This document shows, in pieces, positions 53,079 through 62,700 of a stretch of DNA of 64,000 nucleotides. Position 1 is the stretch's first letter. Each line of letters starts with the position of its first letter. A model generated the notes under the pieces. That model was not told the origin of the DNA, made no database searches, and worked only from the letters and a program-made list of their open reading frames with translations. The DNA is from Azorinus chamasolen. Its lineage: Eukaryota; Mollusca; Bivalvia; Cardiida; Solecurtidae. A program made the position numbers and the translations under genes. The stretch spans positions 31,376,620 to 31,440,619 of the forward strand of contig OY755240.1 in NCBI GenBank assembly GCA_963576725.1, in the 5' to 3' direction.

Positions 53079-53317
53079 CCCTTTCCCTGATGAGTATTCG
53101 TGTAGGAAATAATGGCGTCGTGAATATTGGTGAGGTTAATTTTATAGTGGCATATGAGCACAGGGTATTTTGGCTCGGCAGGAGTTGTGGTGTCAGATCT
53201 GTATCGTACCGTAAGCAAACAGGGCAGGCCCTGATAAGACGGCTCCTATATGAGCCGTCTGATTTGGGTTTACTCAGTTTGCAGATGCGTCAAAATGCGC
53301 TTTTATAAGGGAAAGGG
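53079..53317 (+). mobile_element. TTAA-type hairpin MITE, complete reference copy
   Basis: 239 bp flanked by TTAA on both sides (53075-53078, 53318-53321). The 10-bp ends CCCTTTCCCT and AGGGAAAGGG are perfect inverted repeats. Inside are GATGAGTATTCGTGTAGG, AATAATGGCGTCGTGAATATTGG and a hairpin GCAAACAGGGCAGGCCC…GACGGCTCCTATATGAGCCGTC…GGGTTTACTCAGTTTGC at 53215-53284. The TTAA duplication and CCCTT-type ends suggest mobilisation by a piggyBac-like transposase, not present in this window. At least twelve relatives lie here. Confidence 0.85.
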
Positions 53318-53321
53318 TTAA

Positions 53322-53570
53322 TATGTCTCAATGTTTCGTTTCGTTAGAGATGTACAACAGGCGTGTCCGAAACGGATCGCTTTGTTTTACATATAGGTAT
53401 TATATGGTATATTTATGGATTCAAAGATGTATATATCTTTGGATAAATGTCTGGACTCTTTAGATTCAGGGCAGAAGCATCCGTTTACACGCTTTAATAT
53501 GTCTCTATGTTTCGTTTCGTTAGAGGTGTTCGACAGGCGTACTCCAAACGGGTCACGTTTTGACATGAAT
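53322..53570. repeat. Local direct duplication of about 175 bp
   Basis: TATGTCT.AATGTTTCGTTTCGTTAGAG.TGT and the following ACAGGCGT..CCAAACGG occur at 53323 and 53498. The preceding CATC.GTTTAC.CGCTTTAA occurs at 53059 and 53478, i.e. on either side of the MITE insertion, so the duplication predates the MITE. Confidence 0.6.
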
Positions 53571-53649
53571 GCTAGTCTGTATTCATAGGGACTAGTTTGT
53601 ATGATTTGTATGAACGTGTGATTGCATCTCATTTCATACATTATATATA

Positions 53650-53890
53650 TAGATAACAATCACTTTTCTTCATTATGTTATGATAATCATGCGTTATATC
53701 TTCTATTTTTTCGTATTAATTTGCATTTGCTATATTTGTTTGTCTCTACGGTATTGTCTTGACCGTTTACAAATGTATTGTCCCACTGTGTACATAATGT
53801 TTCGTAAATGTATTGTCTATATGTTCATATGTATGTTATCTTGGCTCTCCTGTAATGGAGGAAATAAAGATTATTATTATTATTATTACC
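53650..53890 (+). mobile_element. Probable LINE 3' end with (TTA)n tail
   Basis: Typical CR1/L2-like terminus in molluscs: ATGTTATCTTGGCTCTCC followed by TGTAATGGAGGAAATAAAG and (ATT)6 at about 53868-53888. It could belong to the LINE at 50790 with later insertions between. The open frame over it (53680-54021) ends in poly-Tyr from the (TTA)n tail and is not a gene. Confidence 0.55.
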
Positions 53891-54039
53891 TTGCAATAAG
53901 CTGCCACCTGTGTGCAAGACCATTATTGATACTAAATCGAAAGTCCGGTTTGGATAGGTTTTACTGTTTATTCACAAACGAAATTATTACATCTTGCCTA
54001 TTAAATAGATGGATTTTATAATGGCATTTTGAACATGGC

Positions 54040-54190
54040 GGAAATTTGAACATTGTGGAAACTGAAGAATCAGATCGATAATATGTCGTAACAAATAGAG
54101 CAGACTCTGATTAAACGATCCCTACTACAGGGGCCGTCTGATCCGGATCTACTCTCGCAAATCCATGGGATTGGGTATTATCACGGCATA
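54040..54190 (+). mobile_element. TTAA-type hairpin MITE fragment
   Basis: Contains AATCAGATCGATAATATGTCG and the hairpin ACAAATAGAGCAGACTCTGATTAAACGATCC…GGGGCCGTCTGATCCGGATCTACTCTCGC (54095-54158). Confidence 0.55.
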
Positions 54191-54343
54191 CAAGGAAGAT
54201 CCAGACCAGGCGTCACGTATTGAGGTGATGGTAGATATGGTCTTTGATCAGGGATCAACACTGTTTACGTTCATAAGGATTAGTAGTAACGATCATGATG
54301 TTTTTCTTACATGCAGCATATTCTATATTTTTTCAAACCTTTA

Positions 54344-54546
54344 CTCAATGAATATTCATGAAAGAAATAATGACAAAATAAATATCAATTACAGTAGTAC
54401 CTGTCCTAAGCGGTCATGTACTTATTGAACACAGCGAGCTGTGGTGGAGATCCCATGTCCCAGGAGGGGTGAAGAGGATTGAGTGAGTGAGTGAGTGAGT
54501 GAGTGATATCATAAGAAAGCAGCGTATGTATGGAGTAAAGTGTTAA
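54344..54546 (+). mobile_element. TTAA-type MITE with its hairpin replaced by other sequence
   Basis: CCTTTACTCAATGAATATTCATG at the left and GGAGTAAAGTGTTAA at the right are the family ends, but the centre holds unrelated sequence with a (GAGT)6 run at 54482-54505. Confidence 0.5.
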
Positions 54547-54659
54547 AAGCAAATATCGCAGTTTGATTTTGCAAAATAACATTCACGAAGCAGTACATGT
54601 ATGCTACATTTAGCTATGCTAAAATATTACTATTGCCACAAGAAATACTATATTAAAAT

Positions 54660-54840
54660 TTAAAGTTTTATAATAATATACGTTAGAAAATGTCTTAAGC
54701 GGACATCAAAAAGAGGTCTAATTATGGGTATATAAAGCAAATGGTAGCTTAATATAGGGCAAACGTAATACAGAAAGCTCCCATAGGAACTTTCTGCATT
54801 AAGCAACCACCTGCATTTTAAGACCCATATGCTGAATAAA
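54660..54840. repeat. Hairpin repeat with 'CAGAAAGCTCC…GGA.CTTTCTGC' centre
   Basis: Foldback repeat of the same general type as 12562, 25895 and 60420: TTAAGCGGACATC…AAGCTCCCATAGGAACTTTCTGCATTAAGCAACCACCTG. Confidence 0.45.
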
Positions 54841-55086
54841 TGAATGGTCACTCAAGATAATTTCTTCTGGCGGAATATCTTATATAGGCCACAAGCTGCT
54901 TTCACACAAGAATATTTTGGCCAATATTATTGATTAATTTTGCAACATCGAATTCCGATATCTACCTTTCGCGTGTTGTTTCATATGAAGTTGTTAACAA
55001 GTAGATGATTATAATTTTGCTACATACGCCAAGTAGCTTTAACCCTTTACTCCATAAATAGTCATGTAAGAAATAAGGACACAATA

Positions 55087-55490
55087 CAAGGTACTCAGTT
55101 TGAATTCTAATCAGTCGGTCAATAACAGAAAGTCGCGATACAAGATGTTCAGTTTGAATTCTTATCAGTCGGTCAATAACTGAAAGCCGAAATACAAGGT
55201 GCTCAGTTTGAATTCTTATCAGTCAGCCAATAACTGAAAGCCGTGATACAAGGTGCTCAGTTTGAATTCTAATCCGTCGGTCAATAACTGAAAGCCGCAA
55301 TACAAGATGCTCTGTTTGAATTATAACCATTCGATCAATAACTGACAGCCGCAATAGAAAGTGCTGGTGATGACACATGTAGTTTCTAATCCGTCGGTCA
55401 ATAACTGAAAGCCGCAATACAAGGTGCTCAATTTGAATTATAACCAGTCGGTCAATAACTGACAGCAATACAAAGTGCTGGTGATGACCG
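55087..55490. repeat. 61-bp tandem repeat, about seven units
   Basis: The unit contains GATACAAGGTGCTCAGTTTGAATTCT, AATCAGTCGGTCAATAACTGAAAGCCG. Some units have an extra GCTGGTGATGAC segment. It is inserted in, or has replaced, the interior of a TTAA-type MITE whose left end is at about 55042. The minus-strand frame 55223-55468 is its translation. Confidence 0.9.
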
Positions 55491-55573
55491 TGATACTGGG
55501 ATACATGTAGTTTATAACAGTACTGATACTAACACTAACGTTATAACAGATATTCTTCAATGGACTAGAACTA

Positions 55574-55777
55574 CAGTAAAACCCCTCTATAACGGCCACT
55601 AAATTAAATTAAATAGTTTGTGTTAAAAGCAGGTGGCTACTTAAAGCAAGGTGAAAGTAAAACAGAAAACTCCTATAGGAGCGTTCTGTTTTACTTTCAC
55701 CTTGCTTTAAGCAGCCACCTGCCCTAATTACCAACTAATTAACACAATTTAATGGCCGTTAAAGAGAGGTGTTACTG
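55574..55777. mobile_element. Foldback MITE with CAGTAAAAC ends and TA target site (copy 2)
   Basis: 204 bp bordered by TA (55572-55573, 55778-55779); begins CAGTAAAACCCCTCTATAAC and ends GTTAAAGAGAGGTGTTACTG. The arms (AAGCAAGGTGAAAGTAAAACAG) pair almost perfectly around CTCCTATAGGAG. It is 43 kb from its sister at 12562 and nearly the same length (203 vs 204 bp). Confidence 0.85.
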
Positions 55778-55781
55778 TAAC

Positions 55782-55995
55782 CCATGAATATTCAGGTAAG
55801 AATGAAATACATCATGCATATCAATTAGCTGTATTTTAAAAATAACACATGGATGCAAATATCTAAAGAAGACAAAAAGTGTAGAATTAGATCGATAGTA
55901 TGTCGCAACGAGCAGATTGTGATCAGACGGCTCATGTAAGAGTCGTCTAACCTGTGTCTACTCTGTTTGCAAAGGCATAGAGAAGTGTGTTTATG
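55782..55995 (+). mobile_element. TTAA-type hairpin MITE, left end eroded
   Basis: CCCATGAATATTCAGGTAAG, GACAAAAAGTGTAGAATTAGATCGATAGTATG and the hairpin GAGCAGATTGTGATCAGACGGCTC…AGTCGTCTAACCTGTGTCTACTCTGTTTGC (55913-55970). Confidence 0.6.
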
Positions 55996-56084
55996 GTTAA
56001 GATGTATTTGTGATAATGATTATGACAGATGTCTTTCGATGACTAAAAGTTGATCTCTCATTATAACTACAGCTGAACTTTGAT

Positions 56085-56395
56085 ATATCGAGCTTCAAAG
56101 GACTGTACAAATTAGTTCGAGGTCACAGAGGTTCGATTCATCCAATTTCTAATCTGGACAATTTAGCGAGTTCAGAGCTTAATACAGGTCTAAAGCAATG
56201 CTGAAGTCTCCTGTAGGAGCTTTCAGCATTACTTTAGACCTGCATTAAGTTGTCAAATATGTTTCTATATATCCGTAGTGATATATTTTAAAGCGATTTT
56301 GTATTGTAAGTTTTGGAGGGACTGAATTTTTATTTCGAGTTAACTCGAAGTTCGAGTTAACCGAGTGCGAGATATCGAAGTTTATTTGTAGTATG
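56085..56395. repeat. Palindromic repeat with 'GATATCGAAGTT' ends, copy 2
   Basis: Left CAGCTGAACTTTGATATATCGAG and right CGAGATATCGAAGTTTATTTG are inverted. The centre TTAATACAGGTCTAAAGCAATGCTGAA…TCCTGTAGGA…TTCAGCATTACTTTAGACCTGCATTAA is a long hairpin. Relative of 27525-27805; probably a foldback MITE. Confidence 0.7.
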
Positions 56396-56830
56396 ACAGG
56401 TGCTTGTCAACGACCAATAACTGTTTTATTATAGTATGACATGGGCTCGTCACTGGACTGAAATTGATTTTCTGATTATAGTGAGTATGACAAATATCCA
56501 TCGATAGCTTAAAATGATTTTCTCACTGTATGGCAGATACCCGTCGATTGCTGAAATATTCTTAATGCAGTTAGTGCGATGGGTGTCCGTTAGTTACGAA
56601 ACATGGATGTCTAATTACAGAATGAAATATATCTGTGAGTTTGACAGATGTCCGTATATGGCTATAGATGAATTTCGTATTGAAATGAATATATAACAGA
56701 TATCCGTCAATTACTAAAATCAAATTTCTAATTATTGTATGGACTGTACGTCGATGGCTAAATATGGATTTCGAATTAAAGTACGTGTGCCAGATGCCCG
56801 TCGATGGCTGAAATACTAAGGTTTCTGAAA
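56396..56830. repeat. Degenerate tandem repeat of about 60 bp with '.CCGTCGATGGCTGAAAT'
   Basis: Seven or so diverged units contain GACAGATGTCCGTCGATGGCTGAAAT-like sequence followed by A/T-rich filler. It runs into the 3' end of the sulfotransferase exon. Confidence 0.7.
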
Positions 56831-57425
56831 CTATTTTCATGGCTAAATTCTACGTAATGTAGTTGTTTATATATATCACTACAGTGTTTATTGAGTAATT
56901 CTACACTAGTCCATTTCAAATCCTGTCTGTATGAGAAAGGATGGTTCCCTGCAGTGCCTTTTCCTACAGATAGGTTTAGAACCAGTTGCTTCGTTTCTGG
57001 AGGAAACTCCATACCAAGAAACTCGTATAATCGCCCTGCTTTTAGCAGCGGATCGTCAAAGTCTTCGTATTGAATTATTTTAACACGATCAGGAAAGGTA
57101 TTTACAAGCCATGAAGCTGTGATAATATCTTCTCTAATTCTGCCACAGAGAACCTGGATGTCTTCTTCCAATTCTCCCAGATGCTCTTCATGAACTGGAT
57201 ACCATCCTGTATGTATATGGCTATTCAATGCACCTCTTGGATCTCTGAATAGATGTACGATCTTCAGATTTGGAATAGTCATTAAAAGCTTACTGGATAA
57301 TTCAAGGTCCATTCGTAGTAGTTTAGTTACACGATGTCTTGCACGCAAACACACCGGGATCAGTTTTCGGAAGCACTCGCTTTTTATCGCGCTCCTGCAA
57401 TCACGATACATGCGCCAGCTGTGGC
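56776..57425 (-). CDS. Carbohydrate sulfotransferase, C-terminal exon
   Basis: This would transfer sulfate from PAPS to a glycan, as a Golgi membrane enzyme of the CHST1/3/5/6/7 type (N-acetylglucosamine/galactose 6-O-sulfotransferases). The exon follows a polypyrimidine-AG acceptor (CGTTTGTTACAG, minus strand) and encodes about 216 residues. VHLFRDPRGALNS (about 57258-57222) is the 3'-phosphosulfate-binding motif with its Arg and Ser; downstream are IIQYEDFDDPLLKAGRLYEFLGM, a family hallmark, and the conserved GNHPFSYR…LKW region. The 5'-PSB motif and the transmembrane anchor must be in upstream exons, not seen in the window. The last 15 or so residues (after HYVEFS) are encoded by the tandem repeat at 56396-56830, so the C-terminus may be recently altered. 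Confidence 0.85.
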
Positions 57426-57709
57426 CTGTAACAAACGAACAGTAAATAGTGTTCACAGAAACAATAGACAGGTTTGGCGATGAAAGACGATTGTGTTGCC
57501 CAAACTGTTGACAACTTAATATGCTATCTCAAGTAAGAACTTGAAATCTGAATGTGATAGTAAACCAAAAAGTAAAGTACCTAGTTATAGTCTACTTTCA
57601 GACCGAAGGGCCGCTCAGCCGACTGTACATTATACTCCCCTGGTCATTGAGTCATTCGCCTACAATATTGAACACTGCTAACATATGGCGCATTCATGCA
57701 GACGCAATA

Positions 57710-57880
57710 CCGGCTAGTGATGCTCACATGTACCCATTTTAACCCCTGGGTGGAGAGGAGGTGCGGATGGGAGACACTGAAAAGCGTCTCCGAAATTTCC
57801 GGGAGGGACCGGGATTTGAACCCCGGACATCCGGACCGACAGTCAAGCGCTTTACCACTAGACCACCGCACACCACATAG
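57710..57880 (-). mobile_element. tRNA-derived SINE
   Basis: On the minus strand the head reads GTGTGCGGTGGTCTAGTGGT-AAAGCGCTTGACT (A box TGGTCTAGTGG) and, 30 bases later, GGGGTTCAAATCCCGG (B box GGTTCAAATCC), then a non-tRNA body with GGGTTAAAATGGGTAC. The acceptor stem does not close as in a functional tRNA, so it is a SINE rather than a tRNA gene. It lies about 300 bp upstream of the sulfotransferase exon, probably in an intron. Confidence 0.75.
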
Positions 57881-57949
57881 TGACTAATTAAAAAGTTATT
57901 TTGCAGCTTAACCCAGATCAAAATGTTCAGTTTATGCATATAGTCTATT

Positions 57950-58760
57950 TTGTACGCTCACGTAAACGTGCCTACTAAAATTCAGAAATCTTCAGCAATC
58001 TACAAAAACGTTTCTTTCAATTTAACTTGATCACAGAAGCAAGTTATGTAGGACAACCAGTCATTACTGAAAACAAGTACTACTCGGTCGTGCTTTTTCT
58101 GCATGCATCATTCATATTGCCTATACAGATTAAGGTCTTATTCCCCTCATGTTGCAATGCAGTCTTGTATATGATTGATTTGTATTTACGTCAATGTACC
58201 GTGGCTAAAACGCTTGTTTGTAAAGAAATTGTTGAAGCTAAGATGTAGGCACATTTCTAATCCACAAAAGTCAGCCACGGTCATGCTTCTTGAAAGTATT
58301 TGCGATTTATCGTCTTCCTAAAATGTAAACTAGCTTACATACGCTACATGTGCACAGTGGTGACCGAGCATAATATGCAGTCGCCACAGAGGTCAGAGGC
58401 CACTATAATATTTCCCATTGTCCTGTATTGTAACATTGGTTTTTTTAACCGATTTGAATTCCCTAAATCCAGATGAAGTGTGAGTCATCCCTCAGTTGAA
58501 AGTCCATTACTTTTCTAGCACTCAATTCCAATCAATACATGGTTCAGCCACTGAGCATCAGCGTATAATTGCTCTCGAGTTATCGAGTTAACCTTACCTC
58601 GAAGTTGACTTATAAATAGATAAATGATATTTTCAAAATATGGATATTGAGATATGTTGCAAATCGTTCAGCTCAATTATATACCATACCTAGTGTAGCC
58701 TAAACAACGGTAACTATACAGTACCTAGTGTAGTAGATAATGATGTACCTGGTGTAACAT
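57950..58760. other. No gene recognised
   Basis: Intergenic or intronic DNA, with a short local repeat 'TA.CTAGTGTAG' / 'CCTAGTGTAG' at about 58690-58760. The frame 58027-58248 has no recognisable motif. Confidence 0.45.
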
Positions 58761-58779
58761 GTGTAATGGTAATAGGCTG

Positions 58780-60400
58780 GGTCCTAGTAGTGGTTACCGT
58801 AGCATCCCCCCCCCTAGACTTTTTTTCATGGGTACCAAATTGTTCGTTGGGGTCCTCAGAACACATTTTGAGCATGCCCCCAAAAATAAGTTTGTCCCAG
58901 CTATGTTTTATTTAACGGTTTCCATGGTAACCCGAGGTAATTTTCGAAACTACCTTGGTTCAGAAAATGCGCCATAACTTTGTTTTTAGAAGCAATAGAA
59001 GGACAAAACAAGTACCAAAGTAAAGCAGAGACATATAGCTTGAATATGATATATGATTTTATTAATATTCATAAATGCATTCTTATGAATATTAATGAGG
59101 AAGTAAAAAATGTGATTTTTTTAGAAAAAAGGAGTTTGTTGTTTAGTCTGAGAGGCTTATTAATGCACAGAAATTATTGAATTTAGGTTTAAGTTGTTCG
59201 TTGGAGTCCTCAGAATACATTATGAGTATTTCCCCAAATAAGTTTGTCCCATCTATGTTTTATTAAACGGTTTCCATGGTAACCCGAGGTAAATTCCGAA
59301 ACATCCTTGGTTCAGAAAATGCGTAATAATTTTGCTTTTAGAGGTAATAGAAGGACAAAACAAGTACCAAAGTAAAGCAGAGACATATAGCTTGAATGTG
59401 GTATATGATTTAATTAATATTCATAAATGCATTCTTATGAATATTCATGAGAATGTAAAAAAATGCGTTTTTTAGAAAATGGAGCTTGTTGTTTAGTCTG
59501 ATAGGCTTATTAATGCACAGAAATTATTGAATTCAGGTTTAAATTGTTTGTTTGGGTCATCAGAACACATTTTGAGCATTCCCCCAAAGTAATTTTGTCC
59601 CATCTATGTTTTATTGAACGGTTTCCATGGTAACGCGAGGTAAATTCTGAAACATCATTGGTTCAGAAAATGCATAATAACTTTGCTTTTAGAGGTAATA
59701 GAAGGACAAAACAAAAACCAAAGTAAACCAGAGACACATATCTTGATTATGATATATAATTTTAATAATATTCATATATGATTGCTTATGAATATTAATG
59801 AGGAAGTATAAAAATCCGCATTTTTAGAAAAATGAGTTTTTGTTTAGTCTTAGAGGCCTATAAATGCACAAAAATTATTGAATTCAGGTTTAAATTGTTC
59901 GTTGGGGTCCGCAGAACACCACTTGAAATGCCCCAAAATAATTGTGTCCAAGCTATGTATTAACGGTTTCCATGGTAACCCGAGGTAAATTTCGAAACAT
60001 CCATGGTTAAACAAACGCGTCATAACTTTGCTTTTAGAGGCGAAAGAAGGACAAAACAAGAACCTGAATAAAGCAAAGACATATAACTTAAATATGATAT
60101 GTAATTTTAACTAATTTTCATAAATGTATACTTATGAATATTAATGAGGAAGTAAAACAATCCGATTTTTGTTTAGAAAAATGGAGTTTATTGTTTAGTC
60201 TGAGATGCCTATTAATAAACAAGAGTTATTGAATTCATGTTTAAATGTTTTCATGTGAAGGAAAATAAACCATCTTTGTTTCAGGTAATATTTCTATAAA
60301 GCATGCGTATTTAAGCTTATTTGCATATAATGTACGTATATGAATAAGCAATTTTCTATGAGCATTGTATTTAGTATTATTTTGAGTATACGGTAAAATC
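58780..60400 (+). repeat. 350-bp satellite, about four units, forward orientation
   Basis: Units spaced about 350 bp (landmark GTTCGTTGGGGTCCTCAGAACAC at about 58850, 59199, 59546 and 59898) each contain GGTTTCCATGGTAACCCGAGGTAA, GAAGGACAAAACAAG, AAGCAGAGACATATAGCTTGAA, CATAAATGCATTCTTATGAATATTAATGAGG and GTTTAGTCTGAGAGGC. No frame is conserved between units. Confidence 0.95.
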
Positions 60401-60414
60401 TCGATTATTCGAAT

Positions 60415-60550
60415 TTTCTTTATAGAAGCATTAAGACCCTTTTAGGCAGGTGACTTCTTAATGCATGACGAAAGTCATGCAGAAAGCTGCACTAGGAGCT
60501 TTCTGCATGACTTTCACCATGCATTAAGCTGTCACATGTCTTAAATATCG
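60415..60550. repeat. Foldback hairpin with 'GTCATGCAGAAAGCT' arms
   Basis: TTAATGCATGACGAAAGTCATGCAGAAAGCT-GCACT-AGGAGCTTTCTGCATGACTTTCACCATGCATTAA is a near-perfect hairpin at about 60456-60528, preceded by GGTAAAATCTCGATTATTCGAA typical of a CAGTAAAA-type terminus. It lies between the forward satellite and the core region. Confidence 0.7.
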
Positions 60551-60637
60551 ATAATAATACGTACGTCAATGATAATACGTCAATGTTTGAAGCAAATCCC
60601 ATCTGTTGGATGCAACTGCCGGTGCTAAAGAAGTGAA

Positions 60638-60649
60638 TGAGAGAGAGAG

Positions 60650-60707
<58 letters not shown>

Positions 60708-62330
60708 GCCTAATGCCCGCCCCTGGGGCTGTCGGAAACAAGTGAGGGGATCTGATAAAACATCCCAGGTCGAATTTCATTTGAAACCGGAGGCCTAAGA
60801 GATACCCAGGGAACCCTTGTCCGTAAGAGTTTAGCGGACATGATCCACCCAGTTGCCGGGCTGGCAAACGGGAAAGAAGTCCCGTGGAAGGAGAAAGAGA
60901 CCCCCTAGACTTAATTAGGTTAGGGAGGTCCACTTTTTCGACTGACACTAGCACGGAAGAGGATAGAGGACCCCTGTGAATAGGATTCGGGGGTCTAGGG
61001 CAGACAGAGGGTGGGATGATTCTAAAACAATCTTCACACGCATTCTCAATAGAAAATATTGATGTTCAGAATCATCTAAAGAAAAAGAGGACTCAGTCCC
61101 GTCTAAATCTGAGTGACAGGCTTCCACAAAGTCTGATTCCCTTAAAAAATAGGACCATCCCTAGGAGCCATAATGGACAAAGTGTCTTCCTGCTCTCCCT
61201 CAGAATTCGCACTGGTGAACACCATGGATGGCAGCACCCGGGAAGAGTGGGACCCGCCACAGACATAGAAGTGTGGACTGTGGGTTCACGTGAGAGCTAT
61301 TCTCCCTCTAGGTGAAGCTTGCTGGTTCCCAGAATGAGTGTCGGCTATCGAGAGCGACCAGCCGGCGAATCTGAGGAGGCAGAGCGATGTCTTCGCGTAG
61401 AAGAGTAATGGTAAGACCTCGATCTGCGATGAGAGCGGTGCGAGTGCCGGTTCCCATTAGAAGAATAAGAAGGTTTTTACGCCTCCTACAGGGTGGGTGG
61501 GATGGGGGCTGGGGAGTCTGAGGTGTACTCAGAAGATGAAGAATAATTGCAGGGTCTAGACGACCAAGAACGTCTAGACTTAGCCAGAGCAGCTTCCTGT
61601 TGACTTTCACCACTGTAATGCGGTGTAGAGACAGAATGCCCTGTAGAAAAGATTGGACTGGTAGATTTACCGGTCCACCTCGGTATCCTGGTCCAAAGGA
61701 CCAGACCGGGCCACCGGAGGACCGTTGGAGAGCAAACTTAGGACACCGGGCCAAAGAATACACAGTGACATCTATGGGCGGTCTGCTGGTGATGTCATGA
61801 AACGGAAGCACTAACGCCAGGACACCGGGGACCGGTGACGGATAACTGGGCCTAGATTCAGCGGGACCAGGCAAAACTCTTCACACAAAGCGGACCGGGA
61901 GACCTGGCAACAATAGTACCTGGGACCAGAACAAAGGGTACCATTCAAGTGGTAAACGGGGAACCCGCGCCCGGGCCAGCAGTTGGGTGCCGATCTGCAA
62001 CTAACAACTGGGGAATCGACTGCACCACAGGGGCTGTTGATGGAAGATATTTTAAAGAAGAAGCAGGCTTCTTCTGAGCTTTGTCCAGTGATTTGTCTGT
62101 TGCGAGGGAGTCGCTGACCAAAGAGAAGAATACTTATTCCGTCGGGCAGCAAGCTCCCACGTCTCCCCTGTCCAGAGGGATGAAACTGGACAGGGAGCTG
62201 ACGCGGAGCATCCACAGCAGGCCAGACACACTTAATGAGTTGTCCAGCCTGTCGCGAAATGCTCGCAAGAAGCCTTGCGTTGCTCTGGCATGCTGTGGTA
62301 AATAATGAAGCAAATGCATAAGACATCGCG
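60638..62330 (-). pseudogene. GC-rich coding-like segment with Ser/Arg-rich stretch; unidentified, possibly gag-like
   Basis: It stands out by base composition from the AT-rich surroundings. An (AG)n tract marks 60638-60704. On the minus strand the three frames hold, in fragments, a helical-looking stretch at 62300-61960, a Ser/Arg-rich stretch (HRSHRRSRSYHYSS at about 61450-61400), an acidic stretch (DGTESSFSLDDSE at about 61090) and Pro-rich sequence after it. SR-rich, acidic and Pro-rich segments recall ORF1/gag of DIRS-like elements, but no RT, tyrosine recombinase or zinc knuckle is visible and every frame is broken. The open frames at 61308-61874 and 61811-62347 overlap on the same strand and cannot both be real. 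Identity remains open. Confidence 0.3.
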
Positions 62331-62700
62331 AGTAAGTTAGAAGTCACGCAAGGCTAATATGGGTAAACATAAGCTGATGATTACAGTCGAGATGCTATAT
62401 ATTTTCTATTGCATTGCAAAACACCCATAACAGTAATATTCTTCATAAAACATGCATGAGGCTCAATTCCTCTGCTGTAATTTCTTACAAGAAATGTGTT
62501 GTTCACATACATGTATATTGCAATATAATAGAAAAACTTACTTTCCTACAACAGTTTACATTCTCATTAATATTCATGATTTTGAAATAATATTCATTAT
62601 CTACATATTTATATACATGAACATCATTATCTCTGTTTCAGTCTGTATCAAGCTCTATACTGGTTAACTAAAATAATCTCAGATAAAAAGAACAGCTCAT
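62331..62700. other. No gene recognised
   Basis: AT-rich DNA between the GC-rich segment and the inverted satellite. Confidence 0.5.

Noticed and set aside
57800..57880. A functional tRNA gene
   Set aside because: A and B boxes are good, but the acceptor stem does not pair and the sequence continues into a SINE body.
61308..62347. Two minus-strand frames of 188 and 178 codons as separate genes
   Set aside because: They overlap, have odd composition for a protein, and sit in a GC-rich segment broken in every frame.
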